This document shows, in pieces, positions 42,897-52,195 of a stretch of 64,000 bases of DNA. The stretch covers positions 53,185 to 117,184 of the forward strand of contig NZ_DS999214.1 of NCBI RefSeq assembly GCF_000156335.1, written 5' to 3'. The translations under genes and the position numbers were made by a program. Below the pieces are notes generated by a model. That model was given only the letters and a program-made list of their open reading frames with translations. It had not been told where the DNA came from and ran no database searches. The stretch is from Roseobacter sp. GAI101. GTDB lineage: Bacteria > Pseudomonadota > Alphaproteobacteria > Rhodobacterales > Rhodobacteraceae. The first letter of the stretch is position 1, and every line of letters starts with the position of its first letter.

Positions 42897-44989
42897 GCGG
42901 AAACTCTTACTGGTTTGGGGGACACCGAAGCGGCCACGGGGATTTCATTGGTGATTTCATCAAGGTCAACGATCAAAGCAATCTGACCGTCGCCCAAGAT
43001 CGTTGCTGCTGCTACATACGGCACATGACCATAGTTCGATTCCAAGCTCTTGATGACAACTTGTCGTTGATCAAGAATGTGATCAACAGCCAAGGCAAAC
43101 TGATCCCCTTTGTCGTCTTCCACGATCAACAGAATGCCGTCTTGCCCAAGCTTGCGCTCTGGTTCAAATCCAAAAATCGTGCCCAGATCGATGATCGGCA
43201 ACATCAAATCACGGACTGAAATCATGCGCGCCTCTGGACCTATCAGGTGCACTTTTGAGGCTTCTGGCCGTATTGTCTCGGTAATAGCAGAGATGGGGAC
43301 AACCATCGTTTGATTGGCAACGTTAACGACCATGCCATCAAGGACTGCAAGTGTAAGTGGTAAACTGATAGAGATCGTCGTGCCTTGGCCAGGCGTCGAG
43401 ATAATCGAAACTCGCCCCCCAAGACGACGAATTTCACTGTTCACGACATCCATTCCCACCCCCCGACCAGATAGGTTCGTTATCGCACTGGCGGTTGAGA
43501 AACCAGGTAAGAACAAAAGGCGGTCAATTTCCGCGTCACCCAGCTTCGCAGTCTCGGACACAAGACCTTTTTCAATAGCTGATGAAAGAACTTTTTCGCG
43601 ATTAACGCCACCACCATCATCATTAACTTCGATTACGACACGACCAGATCTGTGTGCCGCCGATAGTTTGACCGAACCATTTGGCACCTTACCAACCTCT
43701 ATCCTGCGGTCAGTATGCTCTAGTCCATGGTCAATTGCATTTCGCAAGATATGGGTTAAAGGGTCAACAAGTCTTTCGATGACTGTCCGGTCAACTTCTG
43801 TATCCTCACCTTCAGTGATAAAGCGCACTTCCTTGCCCGCTATTTGCGCTGTTTCACGGACAATTCGCCCCATTCGTTGAAAAAGAGGTTTAACTGATTG
43901 CGCCCGAATTCCCATCACACGCTCTTGAATTGTGCGCGTAAGTGTCTTGAAGTCGTCAAGTGTGGTTGCCAACTGGCGACTAACAGATAATTCTGATTCA
44001 GTAATAGATTGCGTCATTACGGCCTGCGTAATAACCAGTTCACCAACCATGTTAATGAGCTCGTCCACCAACTCTAGATCAACCCGAACAGTCGCTTTCT
44101 GAGCAGACTTTGCTTTCTCGGGGCTAGTCTCTTTTTCTTCTGCGTTGGCTAAACCACCGGCATTGATTTCCAATTGCGATAAAGCTGGAGCTGGCCTTTC
44201 AGAGCTTTCGAAAATCGGTTTCTCCGTCTTCAAAATCTCTATCTGGATTTCTGCAAGGTCATGAGCAAACTCAAACACTTCATAGACTTCACTTTCCAAG
44301 CAGCCTGAGGACAGCAAAATATGCCACGATATATCGGGGTCATTGACGTCCCATGCAGCAGCACCGCCAAGACTGAAGCTGATATCCACGGAGCCAAGGG
44401 TCTCAAGCTCACGAAAAAGTTGAACTGGCTCGTGCCCATTGGAATACAGCGCTTTTGTAGGTTTGAATTTAATACTGTAATTTCCATGTTCAGTGTCAGA
44501 AAGATCAGCTCCATCCGCAGCGAACGATAAAGCAACTGGTACAAATTCGGCGATACAGTCGTCGCCAAATTCTACTTCCCCAATTTGATGTGAATCACTA
44601 GATAGTGCCGTAATCTCAGAAATGTCATTTGCAAGTTCGCTGACATCCGGCACGCTACCTGCCTCGCCTAAAGCGATAAAATCAGTTAGTCGGTCAGCAC
44701 CTCGATAAAACACCGGAATAATTTCCCGGCTCATTGTAAGTTTACCGCTCCGCAGTTCGTCCAATATAGTTTCAAATGCGTGTGCATATTGAGTTATAGC
44801 GTCCAGCGAAAATGACGCTGCGCCGCCTTTGATAGAATGGACCGCGCGGAACATCCGATTGATTGTCTCGGGGTCCGGTTCATGATCCGGCTGAAGCAAC
44901 TCTAGTTCGCTCAGTCCGTCGGTTAGCTCCTCCAACTGCTCTTCGCATTCTTGGAAGAATATCTGTCTTAATTCGTTTAGACTAGCCAT
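42893..44989 (-). CDS. cheA: Chemotaxis histidine kinase CheA
   Basis: 698-residue kinase. Order: Hpt domain with phospho-His51 in VHSIKGGAASF; a linker domain (about 130-260); dimerisation region beginning VDLELVDELINMVGELVI; ATPase domain with N-box LTHILRNAIDHGLE, G1 NDDGGG and G2 GRGVGMDVV; and a C-terminal CheW-like domain (LAVLDGMVVNVANQTMVVPI). Cytoplasmic, receptor-coupled; phosphorylates the CheY proteins encoded beside it. ATGA overlap with cheW. Confidence 0.96.
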   Translation of the reverse strand: MASLNELRQIFFQECEEQLEELTDGLSELELLQPDHEPDPETINRMFRAVHSIKGGAASFSLDAITQYAHAFETILDELRSGKLTMSREIIPVFYRGADRLTDFIALGEAGSVPDVSELANDISEITALSSDSHQIGEVEFGDDCIAEFVPVALSFAADGADLSDTEHGNYSIKFKPTKALYSNGHEPVQLFRELETLGSVDISFSLGGAAAWDVNDPDISWHILLSSGCLESEVYEVFEFAHDLAEIQIEILKTEKPIFESSERPAPALSQLEINAGGLANAEEKETSPEKAKSAQKATVRVDLELVDELINMVGELVITQAVMTQSITESELSVSRQLATTLDDFKTLTRTIQERVMGIRAQSVKPLFQRMGRIVRETAQIAGKEVRFITEGEDTEVDRTVIERLVDPLTHILRNAIDHGLEHTDRRIEVGKVPNGSVKLSAAHRSGRVVIEVNDDGGGVNREKVLSSAIEKGLVSETAKLGDAEIDRLLFLPGFSTASAITNLSGRGVGMDVVNSEIRRLGGRVSIISTPGQGTTISISLPLTLAVLDGMVVNVANQTMVVPISAITETIRPEASKVHLIGPEARMISVRDLMLPIIDLGTIFGFEPERKLGQDGILLIVEDDKGDQFALAVDHILDQRQVVIKSLESNYGHVPYVAAATILGDGQIALIVDLDEITNEIPVAASVSPKPVRVSA

Positions 44990-44993
44990 TGCG

Positions 44994-45362
44994 TCAAACC
45001 CTCGCCACCCGGCGTATCGCCGAAATTAACTTGATGTCGTTGAATGGCTTCACAATCCATCCAGTTGCGCCAATACTTCTCGCGCGACTTTTCAAAGCAT
45101 CACTACTCTCGGTGCTTAATACTAAAATCGGCACCGAGGCCGCAAATTCAGATTGCCTAACCTGTTCGATCAGTCCGAAACCATCCATCACTGGCATGTT
45201 GATATCTGTAATGATCACATCGGGGTTTGCTGCTTCCAGTTTTTCAATCCCATCTGCGCCATCTTCCGCAGTCGTCACCAAGAACCCTGCCTCTTCTAAG
45301 GCAGCTCGTAAAAGATTTCTCATTGTACGTGAATCATCAATGGCAAGAACGCTAAGGCTCAT
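44994..45362 (-). CDS. cheY: CheY-type response regulator
   Basis: Receiver domain of 122 residues. Asp9/Asp10 in AIDDS, phospho-acceptor Asp53 in IITDINMPVMDG, Thr/Ser switch in PILVLSTESS and Lys in GWIVKPFND. Located directly upstream of cheA in the transcript and four bases from it, start overlapping the STAS gene stop (ATGA). Probably the main motor-directed CheY, given closer similarity to canonical CheY than the receiver at 41142. Confidence 0.94.
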   Translation of the reverse strand: MSLSVLAIDDSRTMRNLLRAALEEAGFLVTTAEDGADGIEKLEAANPDVIITDINMPVMDGFGLIEQVRQSEFAASVPILVLSTESSDALKSRARSIGATGWIVKPFNDIKLISAIRRVARV

Positions 45363-45631
45363 GACTTCGTTCCCTCTTCAAGAAGTGCTTCTTTCATCGC
45401 AAGGATCTGCAAATCCTGTGCCAACTCTGACGATGCATCGATTGTCAGAGTGCCTCCGGCTGCTTCCGTATTTTGCTTGAACCGCAGTAATAATTCTGCC
45501 GCTCGAGCACCGATCGCCCGCACTTCTCGGCCATCAAGATGGATGTGAGTGCCCTCAATTGCCTGCAGTTGATTGGTTAAATTTGGGACCGCAGACGAAA
45601 GCAGCTTTTCTGCAAGTATAAGCGAACTCAT
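45359..45631 (-). CDS. STAS-domain protein of the chemotaxis operon
   Basis: 90-residue single STAS (anti-sigma-factor antagonist-like) domain: strand/helix layout AEKLLSSAVPNLTNQLQAIEGTHIHLDGREVRAIGARAAELLLRFKQ-type pattern. The usual phosphorylatable Ser after the strand is replaced (VRAIGARA has no Ser), so classical SpoIIAA-type switching is doubtful. Two adjacent ATGs exist; I choose 45631 for spacing to AAGG. STAS proteins of this kind occur in many alphaproteobacterial che clusters, role not established. Confidence 0.82.
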   Translation of the reverse strand: MSSLILAEKLLSSAVPNLTNQLQAIEGTHIHLDGREVRAIGARAAELLLRFKQNTEAAGGTLTIDASSELAQDLQILAMKEALLEEGTKS

Positions 45632-45638
45632 CATAGCC

Positions 45639-46196
45639 TTAATCCTCAAAGAATTGAATATCGTCTGTCGCAGGACTGACGGTTTTAATCGGTTGAACTT
45701 CTGGTTCGATATCATCAACGAGTCGCTGACTTGCACGTCCTGTTGACGGCACAAAGCGAAGTAGACGTGCCTGGGTTCCGCCCAAGCTCATCGCTCGAAT
45801 AGGTAAACCTTCACATTCGAGAAAGGAGATCGCAAAGTCGCAGTTTTTTTTCCCAATATGCCCCATAATTCCGGACATTGTCGCGCCTCCAAACAGCTTC
45901 GCCTCTATCCTTGACTTATTCGCGCCAAGCTTAAGCAAGCCGTTAATAAGGACCTCCATCGCATAAAATCCGTAGCGCTCGGATTGCGCCATCTGATCGG
46001 GACCACCAGCAAGCAGGAAATGGTTCATCCCTCCGACACGGGCAACAGGGTCAAACAGGCAAGTTGCAACACATGACCCCAAAAGGGTCTTGATAACTTC
46101 ATCCGGAGACTCGCTCACATGGAATCCCCCTTGAGCAACATGAACTTCTGTCATTGAGGCATCCGATGTTCTTGCTTCAAACATAGTCCGGTCCAT
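45639..46196 (-). CDS. cheD: Chemoreceptor glutamine deamidase CheD
   Basis: Deamidase/methylesterase acting on receptors, 185 residues. Catalytic Cys in TLLGSCVATCLFDP, His in VGGMNHFLL and Thr in the later GGTQARLLRFVP region fit CheD; AKLFGGATM is a family motif. I use ATG 46196; the open frame begins with TTG 46217 without better support. CheD can change receptor amide state and, with CheC in other species, tune CheY-P levels. No CheC or CheB is present here. Confidence 0.93.
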   Translation of the reverse strand: MDRTMFEARTSDASMTEVHVAQGGFHVSESPDEVIKTLLGSCVATCLFDPVARVGGMNHFLLAGGPDQMAQSERYGFYAMEVLINGLLKLGANKSRIEAKLFGGATMSGIMGHIGKKNCDFAISFLECEGLPIRAMSLGGTQARLLRFVPSTGRASQRLVDDIEPEVQPIKTVSPATDDIQFFED

Positions 46197-46232
46197 TTTT
46201 GTTCTTTTCAAATTCAATCTCTAAAAACACTT

Positions 46233-48770
46233 TCAGAAATCCGTCCATGTGCCTGCAGCGGCTCTAATTTCCCCATCTTTGCGTTGTTCTCTCGGATTGT
46301 CAGAGACACCGTTCTGGTTGTCGCTCGATACGCCCTTTGGGGTGATTTTTCTTGACGAGATTGAGACTACTTTTTCCGAGATCTGGAAGTGCCCGATGGT
46401 TTCGACAAGCGACATCGCAACACTGTTCAGCGCGTCACTCGCTGCTGTCGTTTCCTCCAAGCGCGCCGCGTTCTGTTGAGTGGATCTATCAAGCTGTGTT
46501 ACAGAAGAGTTAATTTCTTCAAGGGTCAGTGACTGCTGTTGTGCTGAAACAGCGATTTCAGAAACCTGCCCAGATATGTCATTCACAGATGAAGCAATAC
46601 GGTGCAGGGAATTGCCGGTTTCGCCGACCAGATCGACGCCGATCTTCACTTGGGCAACGGATCTAGCGATCAAATCGTTGATTTCACGTGCTGCTTCGGA
46701 AGATCTCTGGGCCAGGGCGCGGACTTCTGATGCGACGACCGCAAAACCACGGCCAGCGTCCCCCGCCCTGGCGGCTTCCACGCCGGCGTTTAAAGCAAGT
46801 AAATTGGTTTGGAAGGCGATATCATCAATCACCTTAATGATTGAGGCCATCTTTTCAGATGATGTTGAAATTTCATCCATGGCAGAAACCGTTTTTAGAA
46901 CGACGACACCGCTCTCCTCTGCATTCGCTTTTGCTTCGGTTACGATAACATTTGCTTTCTGCGCTCCTTCTGCCGTTCCCCGAACTGCACCTGTCAGGTC
47001 ATCAAGCGCTGCAGCGGCCTGCTCTAGAGTTGCAGCGGTACCTTCCGTACGTCGAGAGAGAACCTCCGCAGTGCCGCTGATATCTTGGGATTCATTCCGA
47101 ATAGTTTCCGCTCGATCAGCGATAGCACCAAGGGCTTGGCACAACTTCGTGACAGCTTCATTATAGTCCTCTCGCAATTCCTCGTACCGCTGGGCAAAGG
47201 GTTCCGGCAACGTCGCCCGCAGGTCACCGCCACTTAACCGCTTCAGTCCGACACGCAGCGAATCCACAACCAAGGAACGTTCCTGGTCAAGCTGCTTGCG
47301 TTCGACGCGGGCGGCTTCTGAAGATCTGACCGCCTCTGTCACGTCGCGGCCAAGCAGGAAAAGCCGATAAGGTTTCCCATCGACATCCGCCACAGAAGTG
47401 ACGCTGCCTTCGACAATTACATCTGTGCCATTGGCCCCTGAAAATATCATCTTGCCAACGAATGATCCATTTTCTTTCACTTGGGCAAAGATCGTTTCCG
47501 CATCTTTCGTGATCAAAGTGGTTAGACCCGCGCTGCCCGATTGAGTGTGACTGGTAGCGATTAGGCTTCGGAATAAATCATTTTCTTCACATAATTGTCC
47601 GCTCGGTAAGAAATCTGCTCGAAGTTGCGATGCATTTATCTCACGGATTAGCGCTGAATTTTTCCACTCTTCCGTAACATCTTGCCACTCAAGTACTGCA
47701 CCAATGTGCCGCTCATTTTCGTCGCGGATCGATTTGATCTTCAGGGAAATGCGCACGTCTTGCATTGAAATGGTGGTGGAAATCGCCTTTTCACTCAATG
47801 CACTCACGCGCTTGGCAAGTTCAGGGTTTTTCGGGTGAAAATAATCTAACGGCTTACCCACCAATTTTCCTGCCTCAAAGCCTGGGAAACGACGCTCAAA
47901 GTGCTCAATATGCTTTTGGCACAGCGCTTCGAATGCAGGGTTAATGGCAAATATCTGTCCGGTCTCGTCTGCCAGGACCAATGCTGCAGACGAGCTTCCG
48001 AACGCCTCACTTTTGAACCGCGCATCGCGGGCGGCCGCTGACCCCGCTACGAGGCTGTCACGAAGATGCTCGACTTCTCGTCCCAGTATACCGAATTCGT
48101 CGCCGCGTTTGGTATTCTCCACAGGAACCGAAAACTCCTCCAATCGAAGGTTTCCGATTGTACGATTCAACGATGCCAAGGGTTTGAGTACAAGGCTGCG
48201 AAATGCAAACAATGTGACGAGAAGAGCAGTGATCCCTACAAAAGCTGCCAATGAAAGGGCACTTATTCGACGCGTTTCCAAAAACGCCTCGAGCGGCTCT
48301 ATTGACCAGCGTGTGACAAGGACCCCGACAAAACGGTCCCCCGCCGCATAAAGCGGGTACGCTGTTATACGCTCTTGGTCGAAAAACACAGGGTCGCTTG
48401 CGGAAAGGGCAGTGCGCCCCAGATCCGGCAGCGTTTCATCAACTTGAGGTCCTTTTTCGACAAGGACCTCGCCTTTGGCGTTCAGTACGGCAACTCCGGT
48501 GAACTGCCCGTCCGACCCTTCAATGTAATTGTCGATCAAATTCTCGACTACACCGATCTGGCCAAAGTTGACTGGTGCTGGCAACAGACCTGCCATGAGA
48601 CGGGCATCCGATTTGGAACGATCAAAAACAACCTTTTCGGCCAACTCATGTGTGGTCTGGTTTTCCTGCACAAGCATGGCACCAACGACCGTAGAAATAG
48701 CAAGCAGGACCGCTAAGACAAACTTGGTCGCGACCGAGTTAAGAGAATTTGTTTGATCTGACGTGGACAC
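46233..48770 (-). CDS. Methyl-accepting chemotaxis protein with periplasmic sensor, HAMP and PAS domains
   Basis: 845-residue transmembrane receptor. First membrane helix near residues 14-32, a periplasmic sensor of about 135 residues, second helix near 170-192, HAMP, PAS (about 255-375), a second PAS-like segment, another HAMP-like region, and the signalling domain with the hairpin tip IDDIAFQTNLLALNAGVEAA. The C-terminus ends TWTDF, matching the W-x-x-F pentapeptide that docks CheR/CheB. First certain gene of the che operon. Ligand unknown. Confidence 0.94.
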   Translation of the reverse strand: MSTSDQTNSLNSVATKFVLAVLLAISTVVGAMLVQENQTTHELAEKVVFDRSKSDARLMAGLLPAPVNFGQIGVVENLIDNYIEGSDGQFTGVAVLNAKGEVLVEKGPQVDETLPDLGRTALSASDPVFFDQERITAYPLYAAGDRFVGVLVTRWSIEPLEAFLETRRISALSLAAFVGITALLVTLFAFRSLVLKPLASLNRTIGNLRLEEFSVPVENTKRGDEFGILGREVEHLRDSLVAGSAAARDARFKSEAFGSSSAALVLADETGQIFAINPAFEALCQKHIEHFERRFPGFEAGKLVGKPLDYFHPKNPELAKRVSALSEKAISTTISMQDVRISLKIKSIRDENERHIGAVLEWQDVTEEWKNSALIREINASQLRADFLPSGQLCEENDLFRSLIATSHTQSGSAGLTTLITKDAETIFAQVKENGSFVGKMIFSGANGTDVIVEGSVTSVADVDGKPYRLFLLGRDVTEAVRSSEAARVERKQLDQERSLVVDSLRVGLKRLSGGDLRATLPEPFAQRYEELREDYNEAVTKLCQALGAIADRAETIRNESQDISGTAEVLSRRTEGTAATLEQAAAALDDLTGAVRGTAEGAQKANVIVTEAKANAEESGVVVLKTVSAMDEISTSSEKMASIIKVIDDIAFQTNLLALNAGVEAARAGDAGRGFAVVASEVRALAQRSSEAAREINDLIARSVAQVKIGVDLVGETGNSLHRIASSVNDISGQVSEIAVSAQQQSLTLEEINSSVTQLDRSTQQNAARLEETTAASDALNSVAMSLVETIGHFQISEKVVSISSRKITPKGVSSDNQNGVSDNPREQRKDGEIRAAAGTWTDF

Positions 48771-48795
48771 GAAAGTGGTCTCCTAGTTGGGTCAA

Positions 48796-49125
48796 TCAGC
48801 AGAATGCGCTGGCGGCGATGCGGTTGATCAAAGCACTGCTGAGCCGATTTCGAAAAGCCGCGGTCATTGGTGCCGGAATTGAATATTGAGACCTACATGA
48901 TTGGGCAGCTAAACCAGTTTCAGAGCGCTCATAAGCACTTGAAGCGCTGCCCAAGCCATCATCGAAGCGCTCCCTCTCATGCCGTAGCGGAGTGGTTTTG
49001 CCGAAATGCTGCCCATCGTCGGGACCGTCGGAGACGAGTGGAGTACCCTCGAAAAGATCATCCAGACCAGCAGAAAGACCATCAACTGCTGGTTCTGCTG
49101 TGTGCTGTTGAATGATCAATGTCAT
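48796..49125 (-). CDS. Possible small leader gene of the chemotaxis operon
   Basis: 109-residue frame, ATG 49125 preceded by AAGGAATCTGGA-type ribosome site, ending 25 bases before the MCP gene. The N-terminal part (residues 1-45, ending DGPDDGQHFG) is acidic and looks protein-like; the rest is Ser/Arg-rich without clear structure. No family recognised. Could be a real accessory gene, a truncated one or chance; low confidence. Confidence 0.35.
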   Translation of the reverse strand: MTLIIQQHTAEPAVDGLSAGLDDLFEGTPLVSDGPDDGQHFGKTTPLRHERERFDDGLGSASSAYERSETGLAAQSCRSQYSIPAPMTAAFRNRLSSALINRIAASAFC

Positions 49126-49721
49126 GGATCCAGATTCCTTGTTCGTTTCTTTGGATAGAAGGCCGATTTGACCTTTGTCCGGGAAACTACTTTTGAATCC
49201 GTTAATCGATGCTTTTCATTTAACTCAATTTACCAAACTCATGCCTGACCGACCGGAGGGTTTCCAAAATCACAGGCAATGTCAGATGTCAGAAATTCTA
49301 GCGATTTCCAAAGACGCGGCAGGTCAAACTTCCGGAAATATTCGATCACGCTATTGAAAGCATTGCAGGCTAGAAGAGGCATCTGAATCATTCACTAGCC
49401 CACTGTTTCAAATGGCCTTTTTCGACAACGACCGCGTAAATATTTTTGTAAGTTTCGCAACAGCCAAGTGATTGGCACCTCGCCAAACCTGCTAGAATTT
49501 CGCCCGTATCACGACTAGTTGGACGTCCTCACCGCGGCGATGATGAAACAGACCAGCGACTTTAGCTTAAAATTTATTGCAGATTTCCAACGAATTTTAA
49601 ATTGAGCCTCATTTTCACAGCGACACCTTGAACCCCCGCCCCAACGGCACCTTATCCCACATGCCTGACCGGACAATAAAACCTTTCGAAGTTCAACGGC
49701 GTGACACCCTGCACCTTGCTA
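49126..49721. other. Gene-poor AT-rich spacer with a possible flavoprotein N-terminal remnant
   Basis: 596 bases without a convincing gene. It should hold the promoter of the che operon, though no motif is certain. At 49661-49738 (plus) a 25-residue frame ends RRDTLHLAIIGAG-stop, which looks like the first strand and half of a dinucleotide-binding GxGxxG motif, i.e. the cut-off start of a flavin monooxygenase. Its stop lies inside the 3' end of the next, oppositely oriented monooxygenase gene. Confidence 0.4.
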
Positions 49722-51602
49722 TCATCGGTGCGGGTTGAGAACCCCCGCAAACAGCTGTGTAATCTGGTCGTGTGCCGTGAGTGGTAACACCTGCGCGACA
49801 TATTGGTCAGGCCGTACAATCACCAGACATCCCTGATCGCGATCAATGCCGCGCATTTCGAAAATGTCGGCGCGGGGGTCGGCGCTAAAGACTTTTTCGT
49901 AATCGCGCAGACCATAGCGGCCTTTCTTGGGCAGTAAAAGCGATGGCAATTTACCGACGTCGACCGTGCGGTGGCCCTGTTGGAATACAGCCCTCAGATC
50001 GATCACTGAATCGATATCCGCACCCTCAGGCGTGACTTGAGTAATCGGGGACCCAGCCCCCCCCAGATAGTCACAAAGCGCGCTCACATCGCCGTCTTGG
50101 CCCGCAAATGCCAGTATCCGCCAGCGACCATCAGCCTTAAGCGTATGCCCCAGATGCAGCGGCTTGGCGTCCGCGACACGGATGACGGGGGCAGAATGAA
50201 ACCGCATCCCGATGACAAACCCTTTTGCCAGATGCTGGTGCGCCCCCTCCGCCACCACAAGAGATGGCGCATAATGAACGGACGTGCCTGCGGTGAAGCG
50301 ACCCTGCTTTTGAAAATAGCGCTGGAATTCTTTGGGGTCGACGGTGTCTTCCCCCACCTTGTCGCCGGTTTGGGGTCGCGCGCTGAACATCTTGGCAAAG
50401 GCGCGGTCGAACTCGATCAACTCTTGTGCGATCGCTTGCCGCTCGGTTGAATAGCTGTGCAAGATCGCGGGCGCGCTTTGTCCCCGCAGCACGGCTGCCA
50501 GCTTCCAGCCCAGATTGAACGCATCGCCCATCGACACATTCATGCCCTGCCCCGCCTTGGGGCTGTGGGTATGACCCGCGTCCCCGGCGATGAACACGCG
50601 CGGATCAGCGCCGTCTTGCGCATCGTCGAACCGGTCGCACAGGCGCTGCCCGATCTCGTAAACCGACCACCAGACGACCTCTTTCACATCTAGCGAATAA
50701 GGGGGCATGATCCGCCCCGCCGCCGCGATCAGTTGATCCTGGGTGATATTCTTATGCGAAACGCGTTCATCCGGGTTCAGCTTGTCCAGTTCTATATAGA
50801 GCCGCACAAGATATCCCCCCTCGCGCGGGATGATTAGCACAGACCCTTCATTAGCGGAATGGATCACGGATTTCAGGCGAACGTCCGGAAAGTCCGTTTC
50901 CATCAGTACATCCATGACGCCCCACGCCTGATTGGCAGCGTCGCCGACCAGTTCGCGCCCGATGGCCCGCCGCACGCCGCTGCGGGCACCATCACAGCCG
51001 ACGACATAGCGCGCCTGAATGGCTTCGGTCCGGACAGGCATACCATCGGGTGAATGGGACACCGTTACCGTCAGCGGATACTCGGCGCTGTCATCACGGG
51101 CCAGGCTGACAAACTGGCGATCGTAATGCGGCTCAAGGCGGCGCGGCCCGTTGCGCATCACATCAAGGTAGAAATCATGTACGCGCGCTTGGCTCAGGAT
51201 CACATGAGGCATCTCGGACAGACCTTCTTCGGTATCCTCGATCCGGCCACTGCGCGCGATATGGGCAGGCTGATCGGCGTCCGGTTTCCAAAACGTCGTC
51301 TCGTTCACCCAATAGGATTCGCGCAGCACCCTTTCGGAAAAGCCGAATGCTTCGAACATCTCGACCGACCGACAGGCAATCCCGTCTGCCTGCCCCATCT
51401 GAAGCGGTCCTGATTTCTGATCGATGATGCACGTCGAAATATCCCCGAATGCTGCCAGTTGCGCGGCAAGCGTCAGGCCTGCGGGGCCGCAACCGACGAT
51501 CAGGACATCCACCTTGCCTGGCGGTTCGTCGCTATGGGGTGTCCCTGACGGGGCTGAAATATCGGGGCTGCCAGATTTGAAACCGTTCAAGTGATACTGC
51601 AT
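49722..51602 (-). CDS. FAD-dependent aromatic monooxygenase (phenol 2-/3-hydroxybenzoate 4-monooxygenase type)
   Basis: Flavin hydroxylase of 626 residues that would add one oxygen to a phenolic ring using NADPH. FAD motif VDVLIVGCGPAGLTLAAQLA (about 30-49), the second FAD motif GDAGHTHSPKAGQGMNVSMGDAFNL and a C-terminal thioredoxin-like domain are as in phenol hydroxylase and MobA. I chose ATG 51602 (AAGGGCG upstream) over an in-frame start at 51755 that would run into the MarR gene. The spacer to the divergent marR carries two palindromes. 3-Hydroxybenzoate is a likely but unproven substrate. Confidence 0.9.
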   Translation of the reverse strand: MQYHLNGFKSGSPDISAPSGTPHSDEPPGKVDVLIVGCGPAGLTLAAQLAAFGDISTCIIDQKSGPLQMGQADGIACRSVEMFEAFGFSERVLRESYWVNETTFWKPDADQPAHIARSGRIEDTEEGLSEMPHVILSQARVHDFYLDVMRNGPRRLEPHYDRQFVSLARDDSAEYPLTVTVSHSPDGMPVRTEAIQARYVVGCDGARSGVRRAIGRELVGDAANQAWGVMDVLMETDFPDVRLKSVIHSANEGSVLIIPREGGYLVRLYIELDKLNPDERVSHKNITQDQLIAAAGRIMPPYSLDVKEVVWWSVYEIGQRLCDRFDDAQDGADPRVFIAGDAGHTHSPKAGQGMNVSMGDAFNLGWKLAAVLRGQSAPAILHSYSTERQAIAQELIEFDRAFAKMFSARPQTGDKVGEDTVDPKEFQRYFQKQGRFTAGTSVHYAPSLVVAEGAHQHLAKGFVIGMRFHSAPVIRVADAKPLHLGHTLKADGRWRILAFAGQDGDVSALCDYLGGAGSPITQVTPEGADIDSVIDLRAVFQQGHRTVDVGKLPSLLLPKKGRYGLRDYEKVFSADPRADIFEMRGIDRDQGCLVIVRPDQYVAQVLPLTAHDQITQLFAGVLNPHR

Positions 51603-51621
51603 CTGATCGCCCTTCGTTTTA

Positions 51622-51685
51622 ATAAGTGCACTTATCGTATTTAGAGCGCTTCCCTCTGACCTGTCAATATGATATGTATACTTAT
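51622..51685. promoter_or_regulatory. Two MarR-type operators in the divergent spacer
   Basis: ATAAGTGCACTTAT (51622-51635) is a perfect 14-bp palindrome next to the monooxygenase start; ATATGTATACTTAT (51672-51685) is the same type of site with one mismatched pair next to marR. Half-site ATAAGT is common to both. Position suits repression of both genes by the MarR protein. Confidence 0.78.
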
Positions 51686-51700
51686 TAAAAGAGGCGTGAG

Positions 51701-52120
51701 ATGACACTAGATACGATGCCGGGTCACCTGATCCGACGGTTGCACCAGATTTCAAACTCTGTCTTTGCAGAACGGATGAAGGCTGCGGGGATTGATATGA
51801 CCTCTGTCCAGTTTGCAGCCCTGGCGATCTTGGACGAAAACCCCGGGATTGATCAGGCGACCTTGGCCCAGGAAATCGCCTATGACCGCGCGACCATCGG
51901 CGGCGTTGTAGACCGGCTGGAACGGAAGGGCTGGGTCCGAAGGGAAGTTAACCAGGACGACCGACGCGCGCGTCAGGTCACCCTGACCGGGGAAGGTGCC
52001 GCGATGCTGGCAGTCGTGGCCCCTGTCGTAGCCGCACTTCAAACCGATATTCTTGCGCAACTGACTGCGGCCGAGCGGGCCGCGTTCGTCGCGCTGGCCA
52101 GTAAAGCCGTCGCACAATGA
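51701..52120 (+). CDS. MarR-family transcriptional regulator
   Basis: Winged-helix repressor, 139 residues. Core motif IDQATLAQEIAYDRATIGGVVDRLERKGWVRREVNQDDRRARQVTLT is textbook MarR (recognition helix and wing). Dimerisation helices at both ends. Likely ligand is an aromatic acid, judged from the two flanking hydroxylase genes. Ribosome site AGAGGCGTGAG just before ATG 51701. Binds, by inference, the ATAAGT palindromes directly upstream. Confidence 0.93.
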   Translation: MTLDTMPGHLIRRLHQISNSVFAERMKAAGIDMTSVQFAALAILDENPGIDQATLAQEIAYDRATIGGVVDRLERKGWVRREVNQDDRRARQVTLTGEGAAMLAVVAPVVAALQTDILAQLTAAERAAFVALASKAVAQ

Positions 52121-52195
52121 AGTAATTTGCCAGGTTTGACCCAAAGCGATGATCTGCTAACACATCTCAACTTTGAACAACTGACGGTGCGCATC

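Noticed and set aside
48867..49115. 82-codon plus-strand frame beside the MCP gene
   Set aside because: His/Arg-rich antisense frame without start signal.
49485..49515. TGGCACCT sequence resembling a sigma-54 -24 element
   Set aside because: No matching -12 TTGC element at the needed spacing and no gene correctly placed downstream.
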